The notes under the pieces: generated by a model
Databases searched by the model: none
What the model was told of the DNA's origin: nothing
The model's input: the letters and a program-made list of their open reading frames with translations, nothing else
Origin: Tenebrio molitor
Taxonomy: Eukaryota > Arthropoda > Insecta > Coleoptera > Tenebrionidae
Direction of reading: 5' to 3'
Length of the DNA: 64,000 bases
NCBI RefSeq assembly: GCF_963966145.1
Contig: NC_091051.1
Span: 9,920,001-9,984,000 of the forward strand
Part shown: positions 1-12,783 of the stretch, piece after piece
Numbering within the stretch: position 1 is the stretch's first letter
How the letters are laid out: each line of letters opens with the position of its first letter
Program-made: the position numbers and the translations under genes

Positions 1-2840
1 TTGGACTAGTTTATTGATGAATAAATATTCAAGCAAAATAAATGATATAAATAAATACAGAAAAATAACGGTATTACTTTGTCAGCATAACGGCGGATGC
101 TTCGTTAAATTTATAACAGCTTTCTCGGACTTTTCAACACAGTTTTTACCGCCTTGATGTCTGGCAGTGGATGAAAGCTTAAAATCCTTTTAACGGCACT
201 GACGAAGCAACAATAAAGCTAACGAAACGCCGAGTTAGTGAATGAACACTTCCACTTTAATTAATTTAACTAATGGTTCCGAGTCAAATGGACAGACGTT
301 GAAGAATTAGTTTTGAGTATTGGTACTTTGTCCGGAAGGGTAACTATTCCCGAAAGAAATATTTAATAAAAGACAAAGAAGCTATAATTATGGGATTAGT
401 TTGAGTCGTATCGAAAGCCGAAGTCGGCGAAGGTTTGAGCTTGAATTAATCTTGGCAACAAAGTTCTCTAATACATCAAGTATTTCTTGTGGTAATCTGA
501 ACCTGCCGAGAGGCAAAGAAAATTTCCCGATGAAAGACCAGATGCATCAATTAACAATGAGATAAGTTATCTAAGTCGTGCAGGATTGAGATGTAGGAGA
601 TTGGGCCGAAGTTTGGGAATTTGTTGGGAGGAGGCGCGCGTAAGGTTGACCAAAATGATTAATTAATATGAAGAGCGGATTTCGCGGTAATTTAAATTCA
701 TCGGTCGGGACATATCTTATTGATTCGTATCCAGCACAAAAGAGTGAATTCTTCTTTCAATCTGAATAAAAATAATGGTTCCGTATAACAAAAGATGCAA
801 TTTGTATAGATCTCGGTTGGTAATTTCAGTTTAGTCGTTCGAATTAATGACGGGAGAGGTAGTTGTTGGCGGCCGAAAGCCGATGGTTCCCTAAGGTGTT
901 ATCGCTACGTAAAGAAAAGAACGAAAGAAAATATAAAGGGCTCTGAATAGAGGTCAGCTTGAAGAGGCACAAAAAGAGGAATGCGAAACTGGCCATAAAA
1001 ACTCCAGCTCCTTCATTCAACCAAAACTCGATACATCGACGACGTCGTCGAAAACTACACGTTATTACACCCCGAAAAACTCCTCCCTTATTATTATTTT
1101 TTAATTCCGATGCGCCAGTCAGATCCCTGCGTGCTTTTTAGCAGCGTTAATCGCCCGATTGCGTTTATAACGGGATAAAAAAAATTCAATTTACACCAGC
1201 TATCGAGTTTGAACATTTCTCCTCCAGTGTTTGAATTGTCAGCAAGCGTAAATAAGTTACAACAGCCATGCTATGTTGTGATGTATGTGCGGCTTAATTG
1301 CAGAAACGTTTCAATTCATATTCCAATTAATCTGTGTGGCGACAGCCTTTCAAATATTTTCATTCAATCAGAATTCATAACTGTTATCAAACATTCCACT
1401 GGAATATAACTGATAGTATATGGTTTCCAATTATATTTTTTTAAAACCTCAATCGTAATACTCGATATATAGATTTTTCACACCTCTCGACTCTTCATTT
1501 CTCTCCATAAAGCTGTCACTGTAATTGTGTAAATCCATTGGTCCGGTGCAAGAAACAAGGTTTCATTTTGGGAAGTTTTGCAAATCCTTTTCCTCCGATT
1601 CGGAGCTTTATAAACAAAGAAAATCAACAAGCCGGGCTCTTGGTAACCTTTCTTTCAAAATGACGAACTTTCTCACTCATTTGCAAATAATTAGTTATCC
1701 TAAAGGACTCTTCAGAGAGATCAAAAAAGTTTCATGCAAAGTTTAAAAATTAGTGTCTATTAAGGAACTTTTGCGGAAGTTGGGAGAGTGTTCAAGTAAG
1801 ACTGATACTGACACACAAATCGGATTAAATAATTTTCAAACTAGCTATTTTGCTGATCTAAAAAATACCCATCGAACCCGATTTCTTTTTATTTCTATGT
1901 CAAAGTATTTTTAATTAGTTTATTTTTAAACGGAAGGCATTTTATCTCTCTTTTATAATTTTATGAGACATCACATGGGGTTGACTTCGTCGGCGGAATC
2001 TGCCGTGTTATTTGCAATTTATTTGGTTCGACACGAGTCCAAGGAAAATATTCTGAACTTTCCACGATGTTTCAGCGTTCGAGTCAGTCATAAAAACAAC
2101 ATTTTATGGCATCATTGTTTCATTACTGGCTTTCAATATCATTTCAGGAAACATACGGTGAGCTCGGTTGAAAACATTCAAATTTTATTCAAAGTGGAAA
2201 CAGGGAAAATTTAATACAATGTACGTGTAAAAACGAATTTATGTCAAAGATGAATCGAGGGTGATCTCTGACTGGATATTAATACAGCTTAGAGTGACAA
2301 GGAGGCGTAAGTCAACACTTTTAATAAAAGTTCCAGTTTATTTTATGGATAATCCAGTAGGATCTACACAGTTTTATTTCCGGAATTCTTTTGATATCTC
2401 CAACAGTTTAGTTTGACAGTGCGATGGTTTTCCCTCGGCGTTGCACGTCACTCTAACCATGGCCCCGTACGTTTTCACCGTCAAACAACCGTCGAATTTA
2501 TTTTATCCGGGACGTATTCTATAAACCGAATTTTCCGGAAAATCCTAACACAATCATATTTCTACTGACACGTCACGGTTTGTTAAAACTGGAAATCACA
2601 CAACACACTTTTCTAGTCACCCATTCTGGTAACATCAACTTTAATAAATTCCATTGTCTTCCAGTCACTTCAAAATGATTAAAATTCGAACAACAGCAGT
2701 GTGATAAATGGAAATGGAAATTTAGATACTCTTAGGCTCCTCCAAACTTTTTGAAAAAAAAAATAATGAACTTAATTATTTCATTGTCAAGAAGTTAAAA
2801 ACTTTTTAAATTATTTTGGTCAGTCAAAAGTGTAAATTTG
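1..2840. other. Apparently unique non-coding DNA
   Basis: No gene, repeat or structural RNA could be supported. Short open frames (for example 959-1141 and 1963-2214) lack recognisable motifs and convincing splice signals. Probably intron or intergenic DNA. Confidence 0.5.
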
Positions 2841-2989
2841 AACCCACGCGTAATGAACGGTATCGAATTTTACAATTCACGCCAAGCATAGAACCAATAG
2901 TGTTTCTGCAATTGTTACAAAAGTGACTGTTTATACCAATAAAAATAGCTGTTGTTTTTCAATCAATATTATACAAGTGGAAATTTTTT

Positions 2990-3300
2990 CACAGTGTAAA
3001 ATAATAGTTATTTATGATACAAGTGTCGTAACGGATCACTTTTACAATCCCTTAATTAGACAACGCCTTGGGGAGGGTATTACCAAACGAGCAATTGCTA
3101 ACGAGCTAAACGTTAGCAAAAATGCTCTTTTGGTTGCCAAACAAATATTTGTAAGTGTCACACGTGGCATTTTTGTCTTATGTCATCATACCATAATTAA
3201 CCTATTTGTTGGCAAGCCTGAATTAAACGGTGCAAATTTGCCAAATTTGGATTTGAACAGTTGTCATTTTTGTCCCAGTTTTGTTTATCCATCGACCGTA
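2990..3300 (+). mobile_element. Tc1/mariner-like relic with one terminal inverted repeat
   Basis: The right edge reads gtcccagttttgtttatcca followed by tcgaccgta. This is the reverse complement of the left end of the element at 53924, apart from a few changes. The last 120 bases also match 54243-54352 (shared blocks: taccataattaacctattt, then tgtcatttttgtcccag). Just inside, at about 3055-3150, a plus-strand frame encodes LIRQRLGEGITKRAIANELN followed by VSKNALL. This resembles the helix-turn-helix near the N-terminus of Tc1-type transposases. No catalytic DDE/D region follows and I could not find a matching left end, so this is a short decayed derivative. The family assignment is an inference from the helix-turn-helix and the end sequence. 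Confidence 0.45.
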
Positions 3301-3947
3301 CTATAGTCTTTTTTTTATCAAAGAACCACCAACACCACAATTTACAACGAAAGTAGAGCTGACATTCACCTAGGGTGAAAAAATCTCATCATATAAAAAT
3401 TGAGGTTATGTAGAGATATTAGTAGCGCAGCATGTTAATAAAGTTAATAAGAACTAATTTGAGAGTTTAATAAATGTCTCACTTTGCGAGGCATTTTTAA
3501 TAACACTTTCAAAATTTAAATGCAAGTTTGCCTACTTTCAAGGACAATAAAAATGACAGGCATTGGGTTGGATATCATTAAATTCCCTACATTTAGTAAA
3601 ATTTTATTATTGCAAACCTAAATCAACAGGTCGTGTTTCTTTGATTAAAAAACAAACTACATATATCAATTATAATCGTAAGAAGTAAATATTAAATGAA
3701 AAAAAAAATAGTAGGTTGGAGAAATTTTTTATTTTTCACCACTGCCAAAATGCAAACACATGAAACAGACGAAGAAAGTATCTCCCCAGACATCTCTTTT
3801 GCAGCAAATGCGACTATTGGATTTTTGATACCAGTGAAACGACGACAAAGGTATAAAAATTTCACCTTGCCACGCTAGTGCGGTAAAGTATGTTATTATG
3901 ACATTACGTATTAATGATAAATAAATCAGGCATTTATCGTCTCTAAA
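3301..3947. other. AT-rich non-coding stretch
   Basis: Nothing recognisable. A short gtgcggta motif near 3870 resembles the palindromes seen at 21457 and 22841, but it has no clean partner arm here. Confidence 0.4.
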
Positions 3948-4410
3948 ATAATAATTATTTGTGTATCAATGCCAAAAAGTTAAAGAGTCTGAATTTTCTG
4001 GCCGAGGCGCAGCCGAGGCTTGAAAACAGACTAGGGCAAACGGCACTTTTTGACAGAGGTGCACATTAAATATTTTAGGCGACCGCACGAACTACAAACC
4101 AAAAGAGATCATTGGAAAAATTACAAATTTATTTTGTATCTACCTTTTTCAAATAGATACGTTTATTAATACATATTATCTATTTTTGTACGGTATTTTT
4201 TATCAGCTTGCTAACAAAACTAGAAATTTACTATTTGCAATACAATTACTTATGTACATAATTTATATGGTGACAGGACAATTATCGGTTTTGTCGGTTG
4301 CGTTACTAACTTGCTAAACAGACCAACAGATGACGCCACGATCAGCGTCCGAAAAAGAGTTACTATTCGTCCGCTTATGAGTAGTACGTAAAATTACCGT
4401 TTTCATTAAG
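3948..4410 (+). repeat. Interspersed repeat, copy 1 (inverse of copy 2 at 56040-56525)
   Basis: About 460 bases align along their whole length with the reverse complement of 56040-56525. Shared blocks include gaggcgcagccgaggcttga, aggcgaccgcac, cattggaaaaattacaaatt, cagaccaacagatg-like and cgtccgcttatgag. The copies differ by scattered substitutions and small indels, so the insertions are not recent. No coding capacity, poly-A tail or terminal inverted repeats were seen. Class unknown; a SINE-like or non-autonomous element is possible. Confidence 0.75.
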
Positions 4411-6960
4411 GGTGCCTAAAAAATGGTTTTCGTAGATTTATTTGATATTTTAAATAAAGGTGTGGACTGCAAACACTCACTTCTAGTCGAAGAAAGTTAA
4501 AAAGGGACACAGTGCATAATGAAAGTTTTCTTTTCGATTAAATTATTATATTATTTGTGTATATCGCAAACTGCTGATTCCTGTGATTGAATCGTCAGAA
4601 TGTGCTCTTTGTGTGTATAAATTTTGACTAATTAACGAAGTAAAGGGAATAAAATGATATTCTAAATCCCTCCGAGTTCAAAGCAGCGCTGATACGAATA
4701 GTAATAAAATTACACGTTATGAATAGTTGCTTGGTAGTTATAAAGTGCATTAAAGTAAGAACGTGAGGGGTAATACTATACGCATAAGAGGATCAAGAAT
4801 TTCAGGTGCGGAAGATTATTTACTTCACGGCATGAAATTATAAGATCTTAAGGTAATTTTAGATTTAGCCTTAGAGGATATAGAACCGGAGCGCGCGGCG
4901 TTCGCTCTATAGTTTCCTTTTATTAATTACATACTGCAGAATATGTATAAATAACATTAAAAGATTACTTAGGTCGTTGTATGGGGCGCTTTGATAAATA
5001 ATGAATTACAGCAGGGACAGGGAGAGGAACAAAGCCGATAAATCCTCGAAAAACGTTTGAAAATGAGTTAATGATTGGAGGTTTGGGGAGAGTTTCTCCC
5101 TTTCACGGTGTTTATATTTTAAAAGTTGGAAACAATGTAAAAGGCAAAGTCGACACACCTGATCCATAATGCACAGGTTTTAAGGAGTTTATAGTGGTAC
5201 GCGTATATTGTTTAGCATTTATGAGTGCCCTGTTTAGTACCTTCCTACGGGAAATGGAGTTAAACGATAAAACGCTGCCGGCTACCCACCGCAAACTCAA
5301 TTTGCATCGACGACCCTCTCCTGCATCTTATAACGGGGGCGGTTTGTTGGAATGTTACGTTTACATTACTTTTCAACATCTTTGTTTCATAGATATGTAG
5401 TCGGATTTAAATTAAAATTCCGCATCGTACGGAGACTCCTCACAAAAAAACTTCCCATTCGAACTCGTCTTCATTCTTGAAATTGTTCGCAGCTTATATC
5501 TCTTAATATCGTTGCCAGTCGGAATAGAATAATAAAAGAGTCTACCAAAAAACAAGACGAAATTTCTATCCTGTTCCCTGTTCGAACCAAAGTGCTGACC
5601 TGAAAACTGTAAACTTTCAGCACAGTTTCCCGTACCGGTTCTATACACAAACTGGTATTATTTCAGACGTAAACTGGTTCTAGATTTGTATTCTGCGATT
5701 TGTGCTGTTTCTAGGGGATTGTACACAAACAAGGCAGGTCTGGTAATTGCTACTGCAACAAATTTAATCATTTCAGCTGAATCCTGCCTGAAGCAAGCAA
5801 AAAACTTGATGGCTATTATTTATAAGGTTTGCCGAGGGTAATTTATTGGCTCAAATTGTCTTGAAGAACGGGATCGAAACCTAGTAAACGTTACCTGAAT
5901 CGTTTCAACAAATTATGCCAAAAATGCAAAGTCAAATATTTTCTTCGTAAAGAACGATTTAGAATTAGAATGATTTTTTAAATAATTATTAGCTTTGTTA
6001 AATTTCATCATTTTTAAAAGTTTGTTTTATAATTTCAGATCGCTCAGAAATTTACTTTAACTAAATATTTAGCTTTATTCGAAGTATAGATATTGTTTTC
6101 CATTTGAATGGTTCCTTGACATGCGATGTCAGTATTATGGTGTTGTTAAAATTTGAAATTCAATACAAATCTGTAATTCCAATACTTCGTTACTTTACGC
6201 ATAGGATTGCATTTGGGTTTTAGTGTCATAAATATTATGGATTTACTAATAGCTCCAATTAGTTGAAACTTCCATTAACAAATATGTGATTTTATCTAAG
6301 TTAAATAAATTATATTACAAAAGAAATTGAAAACAATATTTTTCCAGTATTTTTTTAATAGATAAGTATACTACCGAGTAATTTTTTAAATTTCACATCC
6401 AGTTGACTCCTTTATCATCCCGTATAAGAGTTAAGCATAAGTCAAATAGATTCGTTTCATTTTTTAATGTATGATGTTAAAGTGAGGGGAAGAGGCGATG
6501 AATTAGAATTGACATAGCCGGAAGGAAAAAGTATCAGAAGAAAGATTTAAAGTGGTTTCAACTGGTAAATATGTGTCAAAAGAAAATTCCCATTGATGCA
6601 GATCATATCACTTGTCCTAACTGTAATATTAATTGATTTAAACCACTTAAATCGCTTGTTTTCTCTCTATTATGTAAAGAGTCGCAAAGAAATTGCTGCA
6701 TTGCTGCTGAGGATGTGAACCGAGTCTCAGTTTGTTGATTTTTAAATTATTCAGGAGCTGAGATAAATATTTCAAATCACTAACAAAAATGGACAAAGCT
6801 GCAAGAAAGGAAAAAAATCGCAGTAGAAAATATCTTTTTCTAATCATATTAAGAAATGTGTACTTTTCAATTACGTTTTTAATTGAGAAAGTTGTCATTT
6901 TTTCAACTGTGGAGAAAATTGCTCGAATCCGTGGAGAAAATTTTTGTCTTAGACCAATGA
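4411..6960. other. Non-coding DNA, no repeats recognised
   Basis: AT-rich sequence with short chance frames on both strands. I see no promoter, exon or inverted-repeat element that I could defend. Confidence 0.4.
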
Positions 6961-7098
6961 GATGACGAGATTTTACTTTCTCAACGGATAGTATCTATCA
7001 CCACCGTAACGATTATAGGACGGTCCATTGTTTTCTAAAAAATAGTTGACATTGACATTTGTCATCGAATCTGTTTTCTCTGAAATATCAACAAGAAA

Positions 7099-8226
7099 AT
7101 GGAAATTGTGGACGATATAGAGAATTGTACGCCACCGGAAGTGCAAGAGACTGCTAAACTCACAACACTTAATCTCTTGCCACAAAAGTCGAGAAAGAAA
7201 TATGAGTTAAGTTACAAAATGTTCATAGATTGGTGCAGAACAAAGAAGACAAACTCATTTTCCGAAAATGTTCTCTTGGCTTACTTCTCCGAAATAGCAG
7301 AGAAATATAAATCCTCCTCACTCTGGACTGTGGTCCCAATATTCCTTCCTGAAGTCTACTCTAAGCATTCACAACAATATTAATATTGAAACCTACCCCA
7401 AGTTACGTGCATTCTTAAAAAGAAAATCCGAGGGCTATCAGGCTACAAAATCAAAAACATTTACTCCTAAGGAAATTGATGAATTCTTATCCAATGCTCC
7501 AGATGAGATGTATCTTGCAACAAAGGTAAGGTGTTGACTTCTTTATACATAATATGCTACATGCGTACCTACAATTAACAATTTTTTAAGGTGGCCCTTA
7601 TAATGGGCATTATGGGTGCTTGCAGGACCAGTGAAATACATGCCATCAAAGTGAATGATATTGTGGATATAAACAAAACAATGTTGGTCACTATTCCTGT
7701 TACAAAAACAAAAAGTGTACGAAAATTCACTATAACTGGTAAATTCTATAATGTTGTTCAAAAATACATTAATCTACGTCCGCCAAATGTGTCGACCGAC
7801 AGTTTATTTCTAAACTATCAAAAGGGCAAGTGCACTTGTTAAAATATAGGTGTTAACAAGATATCCAAAATGGGAAAGGAAATAGCTAACTACTTAAAGC
7901 TACCGGAAGCTGAAAAGTATACTGGACACAGTTTCAGGAGATCATCAGCTACAATACTAGTAGATGCAGGTGCCGATATAACCGCTTTAAAAAGACACGG
8001 TGGCTGGAAGTCCACAACGGTAGCCGAAGGTTATATAGACACGTCCATGAAAAACAAGATGGACTCAGCGAACAAAATTATCAATGCAGTTCAAGCTTCC
8101 AGTAGTAGTGTAGGAAACACAACAGAAAATAAAGAAATAACCAATACTAATGTAGATGTAAAATCACTTCCCTTTACTATTGTTAATTATGGCACGGTTA
8201 ATGTATATGTACATAATAAAACGTAG
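7099..8226 (+). pseudogene. Decayed Crypton-like tyrosine recombinase gene with one intron
   Basis: Probable start is the ATG at 7099 in an AAAATGG context. The N-terminal part (KKYELSYKMFIDWCRTKK) looks like the SAM-like core-binding domain of eukaryotic tyrosine recombinases. Near 7330 the frame shifts: the frame from 7331 continues as SLKSTL-like sequence, then KLRAFLKRKSEGYQATKSKT and EIDEFLSNAPDEMYLATK, up to 7525. A 65-base GT-AG intron (7526-7590) follows. Exon 2 encodes ALIMGIMGACRTSEIHAIKV, then a TAA at 7840-7842, and resumes in the same frame with YTGHSFRRSSATILVDAG and LKRHGGWKSTTVAEGYI. The expected catalytic set is visible: R of GACR, HxxR of GHSFRR, the H/W pair of HGGW and the Y of EGYI. 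AATAAA begins within five bases of the final TAG. With one frame change and one stop, the copy should not make full-length protein. Crypton versus a domesticated relative cannot be decided here. Confidence 0.8.
7526..7590 (+). other. Intron of the tyrosine recombinase gene
   Basis: It starts with gtaagg after the AAG codon and ends in a T-rich tract plus AAG just before GTG GCC. Removing 65 bases joins YLATK to VALIMG in phase 0 and restores family-like sequence across the junction. A spliced intron means this copy did not arise by retroposition of its mRNA. Confidence 0.7.
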
Positions 8227-8276
8227 AAATAAAAAATATATAATTATTACTCAATTGTCAATATGATTAGAAAAAG

Positions 8277-8406
8277 TATAGTATTTAACTCGTGAGAATT
8301 GGCCATTTCCATTCGAATGACTTACTCCACTCGCCTACGGCTCGTGGTCGCAAATTTCATTCTCATGGAAATGGCCAACTTTCTCACTCGTTGAATAATA
8401 TACTAT
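8277..8406. repeat. Foldback element, 130 bp
   Basis: The arms ggccatttccattcgaatg and cattctcatggaaatggcc pair, as do outer parts carrying ctcgtgag / ctcactcg and the tagtat-type ends. The loop region is CpG-bearing (actcgcctacggctcgt). It lies just downstream of the recombinase gene; whether it belongs to that element is unknown. Confidence 0.65.
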
Positions 8407-8602
8407 TTCGCACCAGATCCAAAAACTGGTCTGGTAACACCTTATCACTAGAGGTAAGTACATTTGTTATGAAGGCTTTAAACTTGGAAAGTTGTTAAAA
8501 ATATTTTTAACATAAAAATTATTTATTATTATCGGTATAAATATTGAAAACACGATTGCTTAAATTTAAAATATCTTTACATTTTCATATAAAATGCAAC
8601 AA

Positions 8603-8717
8603 AATAGTATACACAAAGCGCAAGTGGTCATACCGAACTTGCAGCACTCGTACTTAAACCGGCTATACTCATACAGTAAAACGTCACTTTTCTGAACTTG
8701 TTGCGAAATATACTATT
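8603..8717. repeat. Foldback element, 115 bp
   Basis: The arms aatagtata...gcgcaag and the mirrored cttgttgcg...tatactatt pair. The ends resemble those of the neighbouring foldback at 8277-8406, so the two may be one family. Confidence 0.5.
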
Positions 8718-9271
8718 TAATCACTGTTACCATGAAAATGCAAACATTACAGGTTTGCCATTTAAAATATGTAAATACAAAACGGCTGAAAATAGGCATA
8801 CAGAATGTTAATAAAAGTGGCTTTAAAAATAAATTTTACATTTATATCTTGTGTCAAAAATGATAGTTGCCATTTAAAAATCAAGTTTTCGAAATGTTTT
8901 AATTTATCAACTTGAAAAATTGCAGTAGGCGTATGAAACATAAAAAAGGTCACTAGTGGCGTAAAAGATCTGTCAAACCTGCAGGAATTGAATAAAAAAA
9001 ATCAATTATTTTTTGTGAAAAAGATGACAGATAAGTGTGGACAAAAGGACGTTCTAAACTTAAAATTAAATCCAAATTTGAAGTCAAAATGGGGTCTTTC
9101 TATTTAAAAAAACCAAGATGGCGTCGATTTCCGGTATTTTCGGAAGTGTCGCCATTTTGAAAATATTTTATTTGAACTTGGAGCAGTCGATTATAGTTGG
9201 CTACCAATTTTCATATTAATACGTTTCTAACGAACGAGGCACGCGAATCACCCTGTATAAAAATAGGCATA
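8718..9271. other. AT-rich DNA with the right end of a lost TACAGGG element
   Basis: The bases caccctgta at about 9250-9258 look like the right terminus of another TACAGGG-ended element whose left end I could not find. The rest shows no gene. Confidence 0.35.
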
Positions 9272-9720
9272 TACAGGGTATTTCACGAGTGATAATGAGC
9301 CCGACGGAACTGAAAATGCAACCCACAATAAAAAACGTGAAACATAGTTAACTAGTGCAGTTTCGTAAATTTTGACATATTCGCTTAGTTAAATGAAATT
9401 GTGAAAAAACAAAGAGTTTTTGGGAAAATGTTTATTGTCTGCGTAAACGCGCAACGGCAGAGATATTTTTATTACATTCGCCTTAAATTAGGATTATGTC
9501 TGTTTTCTCATCGTTCGAATATATTTTAATCGTCGTATTTTAACTTTCTCGTAAATGTCAGTTGTGATAAATAAAATTATTGGAAGCAAAGCTATCACGG
9601 ATTCATAATTTCATTTTAAAACAATATGATATTTAAAATATCCACGTTAGCGTTGCAAATGTATTGTGGGTTGCATTTTCAATTCCACCAGGTTCATTAG
9701 CAGTTGTGAAATACCCTGTA
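9272..9720. mobile_element. TACAGGG-ended MITE, 449 bp
   Basis: The left end tacagggtatttcacgagtg and the right end ending ttgtgaaataccctgta are inverted repeats. The similarity runs for about 59 bases each (inner part atgcaacccacaata / tattgtgggttgcat). No coding capacity, so it is non-autonomous. The end sequence is clearly related to those at 26000, 37511 and 52947. A TA target duplication would fit the flanks. Confidence 0.8.
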
Positions 9721-12055
9721 TTTTCTAAGGAATTTGAAGAAGATATTGCAATGCATTTATTAAAAAAAAAACAGGATAATAAAACTTTTTCTATCTGATA
9801 TGGTTCTGAATTTGGCATGAGGATAGACATTTGTATTTGGTAAACCGATCACGTGGTATTTTACTAGATGCGGTGCGGAAGCATGTGTTGTCAAGAACTA
9901 CGAAGGCAACCCTATACTTTACAAACTTAATTAAAGTTACTTAACTCACATGGCCTCTGTTTCGAAAATTAGCAGTTTATTGAGCTTCAGCGGTGAAGGT
10001 AGATATAAGTTATCATGTTTTAAGGTGTAATTGTAACTTTATTTATGAGGGGTTTGTTTTGATTTTAGTTGAGCGTAGCACTACTTAGGGTAATTGTTGA
10101 AAGTTTTCTGTAATTTAGGTCGGTAACACAATGGTGCCGTGCCAGCCAACTATTGAAAACGAAACAATAAACTTAATTAAAACTTGAAAAATTAATTACA
10201 GATTTAATGAGTTATTGCAATTTAAAGAAAGCCACTCCAGAAACGTGTCCGAAGTTCCGGTGGCATCCCTAAAGAAAAGTAAATACAATTAATCCTTTGT
10301 AGTGGACCGAGCGGTGTTTTTCGAGCTTATAAGAACACTAGTCGCATTCGGGCCCCGTTGAGAGTAATTTTACTCATTGAGATCGTCCCTTTGTGGAGGC
10401 AATCTATCCCGGACCCGGAACGTTTAAAACAAACAGCCTTATAGGTCCAAATTCAAATTGGACCCGTGATTAAGGACGAAAGATCGACGGTCCTGTGTTT
10501 GACACAGGACTAAACGGACGCTTTTTAGAGAACATGTGACGCGCCGAAGAGAGCTCAGCAAAATTCATTCTCCTTCCGTTTAAAATACTTTTTTTAAAAG
10601 TATACGTTCTGCGGAAATTCTATTAATTATTGTTATAAATTGTTGTAAGTTACGTAAACAAACGTTCCGAAATTCGTATTTATTTGTATAAAAAATGTCT
10701 TGATTACAAGAAGATTCTTTTTCGTTTCACTTGATTACCTAGTGAGCAGATACAAAAAGTGCGAGGGTATAAAATATGTTTCTTTGTTCACCTTTGTAGA
10801 TTTCAATACTGAACCGATTTCGATCAAACTTTGATTGACAAACAGCTCATTCATTCAGGAGTGACATAAGATATATAACATCTCGTTATTTTATCAGTAG
10901 TAGACAAAAAATTGTAAGTAGAGTTATAAGTAGATTTTCTCACATCTATGCCAATTTATAAACAAAGTTAGACTTTTTATTTGATTCATCACTAAAAATG
11001 TTTTCTTGCACTTGTAAAGGTATTTCGATTATTGTTTCGTTTTATTTTTTAAAATTATGGTTATTGTGACTTTTTGGGACAATTTACGAATGAAACAATA
11101 TTAGAAATTTATGATACGTCTTGTACTTAATTATTTGATAATCGTAGACCATTTACGTGCCATTAATTTGAAAACTGGTGCTCGTACGCATATCCAGGCC
11201 GTTAAGGGCCGGCGAAAGCTCACCAGACAGTCATCCCTGACAGGATACTAGCGTGTGCACCGTATGTAGCGGCAACTTTCTGCTAAAGTGCCACAAAGAC
11301 ACACCCAGCTTACTCGGCAGAATTGGTTTTCTATCTTTGCTTTTCTTTTGTCGACATTCCTGTTACATATCTCTGTTTTGTGGGAAAAGTGAGGGCGTAT
11401 TTATATCTTGAGGTAAAAGCTTTCGTTTTTACGGTCAACATCCGGCGTGCAATTGCCGGGAAGTCAATTTTCATTAAATCAGTTATTAAGTTCCTTTGTA
11501 ATCTTCGTTTGATTTGATAGCGAAGGGCGGATCATTTTGACACCTTATACGCGTTGCCTTGTCAATTACAATTTTCATGCACTTTACATCGATTTCCATA
11601 TCGGGGTTGGCTTTACTGCTACTCTTAATCTGATAGTTTCAGCCCCATAAATGATAATGACTGTCATAGCTTTTGAGTGGTTATTATACCTCTATTATCT
11701 GAACAGTGTTCATAAATTAACATGCTATGTAAACTTCGCAGCAGGGATGCTCCACAAAAGACAAAAAGGCTATAAAATTAAAGTCCAGAAATTATACGAA
11801 ATTATTAAATTTAAATAAAAATTGATAGCAGAAATATAACAAATTATTCTGTTAATCTGACACAGTTCGGACAGTTACAATAAAAGATTGTGAAATATTT
11901 CAAAACAACAAATTCAAACAAGTTGATAAAAAACACTGTTGCAATAGCAATACTAATAAATGGTTTCAAGAATTACAGCAGACATAAAATAAAATAGATC
12001 TTAAATTAACCAAGAAAGTAATCGCAATCGAAACTCCTGACTCTTGAGGCTAGAT
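9721..12055. other. Non-coding DNA with a GC-richer island
   Basis: No exon or repeat was identified. The parts near 10200-10600 and 11150-11300 are less AT-rich and repeat-free, compatible with intronic regulatory DNA. That is inference only. Confidence 0.35.
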
Positions 12056-12263
12056 ATCGTGTGTGCTTTTAAATTTATCCTCAAAGTTGGCGTTGAGGAG
12101 TCGATTGTGAACGCATCACTCGCCTGTCTACTGAGTAAAAACTGAAACAACGCAAAAAGTGAAGTTAGATTAAAAGAGATGATCCGTGATCTGTAATCCG
12201 TGGGGCGTTCACAATCGACTCTTCAACGTCAACTTTTAGGACAAATTTAAATGAACACCCGAT
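12056..12263. mobile_element. MITE-A, copy 1 (full length)
   Basis: Inverted arms meet at the ends (atcgtgtgtgcttttaaattt-like on the left, aaatttaaatgaacacccgat on the right). They carry the family's hallmark agtcgattgtgaacgca and its reverse complement. About 208 bases, no coding capacity. Six further copies occur in the window. Confidence 0.85.
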
Positions 12264-12356
12264 ACATTTCTTCATCTACATTCTTTACATTTGGAAATTA
12301 GATGCCCTTAATGATAATAAAAAATCTCAGTTTTCAAATTTGGGGAATTTTATGGT

Positions 12357-12464
12357 GGTTGGTAACACAAATGTTACAGTGGAACATTTGAAAGTTCAAT
12401 TTGAAGTTATTGTTATATCGTTTGTTTAGCATGATTTGGCGTTTGGCACTTGATGTTACCAACC
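12357..12464. repeat. Small inverted-repeat element
   Basis: A perfect 11-base inverted pair, ggttggtaaca and tgttaccaacc, bounds 108 bases. Short arms; could be a small MITE or chance. Confidence 0.35.
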
Positions 12465-12487
12465 TTTAAAATGTAAATTGTGCTGGT

Positions 12488-12540
12488 CTATTACAGCACT
12501 CAAATCAGCTATTAACGCATTCTTCTGAGTGCTGTAATAG
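12488..12540. repeat. Short perfect hairpin
   Basis: The arms ctattacagcactca (12488-12502) and tgagtgctgtaatag (12526-12540) are perfect complements around a 23-base loop. It could be a foldback remnant or a transcribed hairpin; the sequence alone does not decide. Confidence 0.5.
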
Positions 12541-12783
12541 CTTTCTTATAAACGCAAAACAGAAAAATGTACTTTTTCTGTTATAAGTGTCATAATAAAA
12601 GCTATAAAATGCAGTTTTTATATTTAAACTGTCTTTTCAAACAATTACGATAGAATTTGTTTAACATCTTCCGGCGCATCCACCATTTTTTCAAACTATA
12701 GAGAGATTTTTTTTTTGTGAGTCTGTCACTCCCATGCTTTTTATTGTTGTATAAAATAGCTTCCATAATTGTTTAAAAATTAG

